A stretch of 64,000 nt of DNA from Odobenus rosmarus divergens. Its lineage: Eukaryota > Chordata > Mammalia > Carnivora > Odobenidae. The stretch lies in assembly GCF_000321225.1 (NCBI RefSeq), contig NW_004451406.1:581410-645409 (forward strand), in the 5' to 3' direction. This document shows, piece after piece, positions 57,991 to 64,000 of the stretch. Made by a program: the position numbers and the translations under genes. Numbering within the stretch: position 1 is the stretch's first letter; the number at the start of each line of letters is the position of its first letter. The notes beneath the pieces were generated by a model. It did not search any database. It had not been told where the DNA came from and saw nothing but the letters and a program-made list of their open reading frames with translations.

Positions 57991-58480
57991 GGTAAAGGAT
58001 ATGTTTTCCTGTATGCATTATATATCAGTGAATTCTATTTAGAGAGTGACCCCTTATAGAAATGAAATAAGTAACCTGTGGTCAAGAGAAAATGTTTGGG
58101 TTCCATATGGCAAAAAAAAATAAGTAATCATATTTTTGTTAGGCAATTTAAATTCTCCCTAAATAATATCATTAATTATTGTTTAGGAGGAGGAACACAC
58201 CATGGAAACAAGCTATTTTCTTTACCATGTATGTCTCTGCATGCCCTATTTTCTTTTTATTTATTACATTTATAATGTGTTGTCTATGCATATACATATA
58301 AAATATATATTTGTTACTTGTGAGATAGGTATTTCTCTTCAACTCAGTTTTTTGAGTATAGATAAAAAGATGTCAAAACTCTAAGTAAATATCCAATTAT
58401 ATCTATACTTAACTAAAATTGAACTGGTTTATCAGTAGTTACCTAAACATTAACAGAATAAGAATGAAATTTTAAGAAAA
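57991..58480. other. unassigned A+T-rich DNA
   Basis: No feature was recognised. The frames of 60-65 codons are incidental. Confidence 0.4.
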
Positions 58481-58492
58481 GTAAGTTAACTC

Positions 58493-58695
58493 GGGGTGCC
58501 TGGGTGGCTCAGTCGGTTAAGCAGCTGACTCTTGGTTTTACCTCAGGTCATGATCTTAGAGTCATGGGATCCAGTCCTACATTGGGCTCTGTGTTCAGCG
58601 AGGAGTCTGCTGGAGATTCTCACCCCGTGCCCCATCCCCCCACTCATGTATACACTCTCTCTCTCTCTCTAAAATAATAAATCTTTTTTAAAAAT
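58493..58695 (+). mobile_element. CAN-SINE, older 'gactcttggttttacctc' subtype
   Basis: The TSD 'gtaagttaactc' is perfect over 12 bases (58481-58492, 58696-58707). The older sequence type and an eroded tail ('aaaataataaatcttt') fit an earlier insertion. Confidence 0.95.
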
Positions 58696-58707
58696 GTAAG
58701 TTAACTC

Positions 58708-59215
58708 AACAGCGTTTACTTTTCAGTGTATACATAATGGAAATACCAAAAAGAAAAAAAACAAAGAAGAAGAAAGGAAAGAAACAAGGGGAAAAATTAT
58801 ATAACTCTCTCGATTTGAGAAATAGGGAAAACAGTGTTTGTACAATTATGGTAATCTTTTTCCTATAGTGAAGTAGTCATATTATCATAAAAAATGTATT
58901 CAGCCATTTGCTAGATGACTAGAGATATGTATTTGATCCACAGCTGCTGCAATAAATGCTATTTGTAAGTTGAATTAGACTGGTTGTATTGTTCTCGAAT
59001 TTGAATATATATTTCCAGATGACATGTGCCACTTTATGGAAATGCTGCAGAAATATTAAGTAATTACATGGCAGAATGTTATCTCCAAGCTTTTCTTCTA
59101 CCATTCATAAACATAATGCCTTCATGTTCATACCTTAAATAATCAATTCAAGACCAATCTCAGTAGAACCCTGGCTTTCATATGAAATAAGGAGTATGCT
59201 TAGAATCTCCATTCC
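58708..59215. other. unassigned A+T-rich DNA
   Basis: No feature was recognised. A purine-rich run lies at 58745-58795. Confidence 0.4.
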
Positions 59216-59219
59216 ATCC

Positions 59220-59368
59220 TTATAATGACAGATACTGGGATATATTAGTTAGCTTGATTATGGTGATTATATGATATATATGTACATTGAAACATCAAGT
59301 TATACACCTTAAATATATATAATTTTTACATGTTAATTATATCTCAATAAGACTGTTAAAAAAAAAAA
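59220..59368 (+). mobile_element. old LINE-1 (L1M-type) 3' terminus
   Basis: 'ttagttagcttgattatgg', 'acattgaaacatcaagttatac', 'accttaaatatatataatttt' and 'aattatatctcaataagac', followed by an A-run, is the extreme 3' end of an L1M-type element. Confidence 0.75.
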
Positions 59369-59369
59369 G

Positions 59370-62300
59370 GAAAGAAATTTCATCAAATCCAAACATTTTC
59401 CTTGAAGCAGATGAGGGACTAAATTATCAAGTCATAGAGTTGTCATTCACTTTTTAATGACTTCTAGGAATAGATCCTCTCAAGCTTTCTCAGTAGAACT
59501 TCCAGTGTTTTATTTCTCTTATCTGAGATTGCTCTTTTTAGTGTTTAACTGAAATGACTGGCTGTAGTGTTAAATTTCATGGTTGTAGTTATATATTCAT
59601 AAGATCCTTCATTTACTTGTAGCCATCAATTAGGTCAGTCCATAGTCTTTCTAAAATTTTCCTTCCTTTAAGCTAAATAGATCTAAATGCTGTGACCTTT
59701 CTTTATAATATATGAATTCCATTCCTTTGGTCATTTTTCTTTAGTATTTATGAATCATCATTATCACCATTATCTTTTCTGGATTAGCTACAATATTTTC
59801 ATTCAGTTCAGAAACCCAGTGGTTTTCTCGTTAGAACCTTAAACAAAATCTATTACATGAGTTAAAAAAGTGCAATTTTAATAAAAAGAATACTCACAAT
59901 CAATACTCCCTTTTACTTCCCATTATAACTTATGTTTTGTAGTCATCAGTGCTCAAGTAGTTTTTCACCATTGGCTTCAATTTCATTTTCATTTTCACTA
60001 TGGGTCCACCTTCAAACTCCTCTAAATTGAATTCAATTCTTTAAATGATAAATGGAGTGACTATATGTGAATATCAATGCTTTATTTTCAAGTTTGATGA
60101 CTGAAAAAAGAGCTTAGCAATAATTATGCAAGGGTCAAGGAGTAAAAATGCACTGTGTATTCTAAAATTATCCTCATCAAATTTTATACCTCCTTACCAG
60201 AATTAAGAAAAGATCCACTCATCTTCCATTCAAGAAGGCACCCCACAACTCAGAGAGTTCTAGATAAGTTCCATACCACTGTCCATTCCCCCTGACCTCT
60301 AGACATCTGTGTCAATCCCCTCCATCTCTGCAGCCTTCACACCTCAGTGGCCTTTGTCCCTAGCCAGATTATAGTAAAGGACAGTGGAGCCCTGAAAGGT
60401 AGAATGAGTAAACATTAAGGAATAAGTTATGACCGAAGAGATCCAGCAATTTTTACTGAAATGAAGAGAGTGTGCTGCATTTATCAGAAAAACACAAAGG
60501 GAAGGCCTGAAGTTGGTAGAGACTGAGAAGATGAAGGAGATGGTCCTTCTAGGAAGCTGGAGAATAGAAATAAAGAACACATAGGAAGAAATGCAGAATA
60601 TAAATTAGTTAACTAGATGAGCCATTTATAGAGGACTATATAGATCATATTAAGGAATTTTGAAACATTATTGAATGGTTTCATGAAAAATGTAAGACAA
60701 TTGGATTTGTATTTTCTGAAGGTCATCTGACAGGAGAGGGTTAATGGGGAAAACAAGAATAAAAATGAATACCAGGGACCAGTTTGGAAGTTCCTGAGGT
60801 AAGAAGACATGTATGACCCTGACTTCAACCTATGTGATAGTGTGATTGAAAGATGTAAATTTTTAAATAATAAAATAAATTCTGACATCATGGTCTTATC
60901 CTGTTATGCCATGATTTAGTCAGATTGCCATGGTTTTATTGTATCTTTCATATATTAAAACTCAAGAATAAATTAATCCTAAATTATGATATTATAAACG
61001 TCTGTATTTTTAAATTTGACTTTGTTGTCAGCTTTCCAATACTAGGGTCTAAAAATGCTAATTCTTAATTTCCAAACAAATGTTTCTGGCAGAGTGAAGG
61101 CATGGTCCCTCTGCCAGAAATTCAATTGTCTGTCTTTATTTTTACAAGAGGACAGTAAAAAATAGCAATTTGAATACCCTTGTAATTATTATTCATTGTC
61201 TTCATTCAGGTGAATAATACACGGTCTTAGAATTACACAGTACATAGTTTATGATAACCTTTATCAGTGTCCACAGGCAAGAATACTTTAGTATTTATTG
61301 GTTTTATACACCCCTTCAGAAATTGTGCATAGTGTTGTTCTTTACCTCTTTAAATGCTTCCCTTTTCCAATCCTCCCCTCTGTGTCAAGAAAACAGAACA
61401 AGAAAAACAAACTTTGACATTCAATTCAATGACCATTTATGTAACTGATCTCATATGCAAGGGAGATATGATAAATTCGAAATCCAGATTTTATGTGCAA
61501 GATTAACTTTAGTAATCCTGGCTAAGCAAGACACACAGGCAAGGTGCCGGTGTGTGAATTTAGGTTCAGAATGTAGCAAGAACTAGACTGGTGATGTTAG
61601 GTGCTTTGAGATCACATAGAAATGGCAATATTATATTTATTGTGGGAAATGTGATGAAACTTCCTGGAAGAGAAGGCATTTCCATTTTATCCCGAGAACC
61701 ACATCAACGTGGGAAAGTGGACTCACTATATCATGAAGATAAACTGCCAGTCTGAACGGAGAGGGCAGTAGGAAATAAGAATCAAGGGTAGGAAAGAGGA
61801 AAACGCTAAGCATGGAGAGAAAACTGAAAGCAGTTTTTCATACTACTGTATTTTGGAAGTGGAATATTCTCAAATATTTTAGAAACTAAATTTTGCAGTG
61901 CCTTCAAACTGAGTTCAACCTATCTGGATGTTAATTTCTAGGGTGTAAAATTTCCAGGGTTATTTTAATTTTATAAAAGCATCAGATATCATATTTTTCA
62001 GGAAAAAAATATGCAAATGTCACTGTTTATAACTAAGGAAATTAACGTTGCCCTATTTGATATAGAGGTAGAAGAAATAGGGATAGAATCACCAAAACTA
62101 TACTCACAATTGGGTGTAGTAGTGAGGAAACAGAAGTTACAGAGAAAACGAATTGTAAGCAACAGTTTGGAAGGGCCAACTTTGTGTGGGTGGTGGGTAT
62201 GTATGTGAAAAGAATGAATTTCACTTAAGTTGTGCTATGTTTGAAGTTTCTGGGGTGTCCAAAATTCGGGAGAGATTTGTTGGAAGAAATATGTAAAGAG

Positions 62301-62825
62301 GTACTTATGGCCAAATACAATAAATAGATTTCATTGCGACTTCTTTTTTAATTCCTCCCTTACAAAAGTACATTATACTTTATATACATTAGATGGTAAA
62401 GAATTGAAAATGTCCGATTAAAAATCTGATTCCCTCTAGGCGGAATAAGAGAAAAACCTGCTGTTGCAGCATAACCCACAAACTCTACTACTCAAGCCCA
62501 GCATTTTGCAGAGGCAGTTTACAAATTCATTTACAGATGATGGGCTTCTGTAAAGATCTCTCACCTTCAACTGTCTGCCCCCATCTGAGCTCACTGTTGT
62601 ATCCTGAAATTCTCATTGAGATAAAGATTACATTATTTGTGTATTTATTTACAATTTAATAAATCTTTGAAAAGATAAATCCTTGAGTTATTAGCACCTT
62701 ACTATGTATTACTTTTTCCGTATTTTTTCTTTTTAAAAATGTTATATAGAATATTATAAATACATAATTTTATGACAAAAATCAAGTATCCATCACATAG
62801 ATTATGCAATAAATAATTAAATTTT
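59370..62825. other. unassigned DNA
   Basis: No gene was recognised. Segments near 60640-60860 and 61640-61820 read like very old interspersed repeats but I could not assign them. A 12-bp hairpin is listed separately. Confidence 0.4.
61083..61120. repeat. 12-bp perfect inverted repeat, 14-base loop
   Basis: 'tttctggcagag' (61083-61094) and 'ctctgccagaaa' (61109-61120) are exact complements. The G+C content of the arms is higher than in the surroundings. Confidence 0.95.
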
Positions 62826-62828
62826 AAT

Positions 62829-63015
62829 GGGGCGGTTAAGCAGCTGCCTTCGACTCAGGGCATGATCCTGGGGTCCTGGTTTCCGAGCTGTGTTGGGCTC
62901 CTTGCTTAGCAGGGAGGCTGCTTCTCCCTCTGCCTGCCCCTCCCCCTGCTTGTGCTCTCTCTCTCTCTCTCTGAGAAATAAATAAATAAAACCTTTAAAA
63001 ATAAATAAATAAATC
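62829..63015 (+). mobile_element. CAN-SINE lacking the A-box segment
   Basis: It starts 'ggggcggttaagcagctgcc'. The usual 'cctgggtggctcagtc' between gggcg and ggttaag is missing, removing the tRNA-like A box. The remainder ('catgatcctggggtcctgg', CT-rich body, AAAT tail) is normal, with a duplicated AAATAAATAAAT tail segment. Confidence 0.92.
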
Positions 63016-63370
63016 TTAAATAGTTAAATCTTTCTGTGCATCCGTACCTAATCACACAAAATACAATGCCTTACGCCACCCTCCCCCCCCCGCCACACAC
63101 ACACATATACCCTTCAGGTAACATCTTTGTTTGATTTCATAGTAGTCAATGAGTGTCTTTACCCTTTTATGAGTAGATATGCTTTCCTACAAAATATGTA
63201 CAGTAATATTTTGCATGTTTATGTTTTTCTATGTAATAAATGATATTGATCTTTCACTTTTCAGTATTATATTTGTCAGCATCACACTCAATGATAAATT
63301 GGTACTAGCAAGTTTTTATCAATTTTAACATTTCATTATATGATTTGACTAAATTTACTTACTGATTTTA
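63016..63370. other. unassigned DNA with a C-run and short (CA)n
   Basis: Bases 63080-63107 hold a run of C followed by CA repeats. Otherwise nothing was recognised. Confidence 0.5.
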
Positions 63371-63374
63371 CTTC

Positions 63375-64000
63375 TAATTAACATAGAAGTGATTTTCAGT
63401 TGTTACTACTGTGCCTTACATTAATATGAATGCTTTTGTACATGTTACCATGCACACCTGTATGAGGATTTACCTAGGTATATACATAAGAATGGAATTG
63501 ATAGGTCTAAAATACTGCCAAATTGTTCCCCCAAATTTTTGTATCAAATGACGTTCTTATTGGCAGTGTATAAGAATTCACATTATTCCACATTTTAAAA
63601 AGCCTATTTCCAATTTGATAGTATGATAGGGTAACTCTTTGTGATCTTTATTTTGCTTACATAAGTAAGGTAATGGGTTTTTGTATATAGTTCATGAATT
63701 TTAACAGATTTATAGATTCATATAACCACCATCTCAATAAGGATGCACAATTTTCCCATCATCCCCCCCAGGTTCTTTCATGCTGCCTCATATGGCCAGA
63801 CTTTTCTCTCACTTCATCACCTGGCAACCACAGATCTATTCTCTTTCCCTCAAGTTTTTCCTTTTAAAAAATTTCATATAAGTGGTATTATACAGTATGT
63901 ATACTTTTGTGACTGGCTTCTTTCGCTCAACATAAATGTCTTTAAGATTCATCCATGTTGTTTGGTTATGAATAGTTTATTCATTTTTATTTCTCAGTAG
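63375..64000 (-). mobile_element. old LINE-1 (L1M-type) 3' region, running off the window
   Basis: Reverse-complement L1 landmarks are 'gattttcagttgttactac', 'tttacctaggtatatac' and 'agaatggaattgataggtc'. Next come 'ccaaattgttcccc' and, after 63700, 'catataaccaccatctcaat', 'ctggcaaccacagatct', 'ttcatataagtggtattatac' and 'gattcatccatgttgtttgg'. There may be two pieces (split near 63690). The 85-codon frame at the window edge is not a gene. Confidence 0.78.

Overview
This window is carnivoran nuclear DNA with no intact gene that I can support. The assignment to Carnivora rests on about 30 copies of the tRNA-Lys-derived CAN-SINE: a head reading close to gggcgcctgggtggctcag, a CT-rich middle, and an AAATAAATAAATAAAATCTTT tail. 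Carnivore-type LINE-1 3' ends ('gagggcacgtactg...gagcactgggtgttat') agree with this. The SINE subfamilies resemble those of arctoid caniforms (bears, seals, mustelids), but I cannot name the species. The DNA is A+T-rich, non-coding, and either intergenic or deep intronic. The open frames present are repeat-derived, antisense to repeats, microsatellite translations or chance.

Layout. 1-9.6 kb: an old L1M 3' end, an L2 remnant, an L1M ORF2/3'UTR fragment, three SINEs and one younger L1 with an inverted 5' end (7.42-8.15 kb). 9.7-19.8 kb: SINEs, MIR remnants, several copies of an old repeat I cannot name, and a C-rich polypyrimidine tract. 19.77-21.78 kb: a nested L1 structure, in which a minus-strand L1 is inserted into an older L1 that itself has an inverted 5' part. 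Both events have recognisable target-site duplications (TSDs). 22-29 kb: a strong hairpin, a 189-nt pure pyrimidine tract, an L2 reverse-transcriptase remnant and L1M ends. 31-45 kb: MIRs, a MaLR solo LTR (33.84-34.19 kb) and a dense run of SINEs, including two inserted at one target (36.7-37.1 kb) and one SINE inside another (39.6-40.0 kb). 46.4-48.0 kb: a decayed ERV-L internal fragment on the minus strand, followed by an MLT1-type LTR and a MER5A-type DNA element. 49.2-49.8 kb: a processed pseudogene of ribosomal protein L17. 51-64 kb: mostly unique A+T-rich sequence with a few SINEs, L1M ends, and an assembly gap of 50 N lying inside an L1 3'UTR.

Because there are no genes there is no operon or pathway to describe. 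The value of the window is its retrotransposition record: two L1s with inverted 5' segments, nested and same-site SINE insertions, a microsatellite that grew inside one TSD copy, SINEs with clean TSDs that may be lineage-specific, and an assembly gap flanked by the same 35 bases. I found no CRISPR, no tRNA or rRNA gene, and no previously undescribed biological system.
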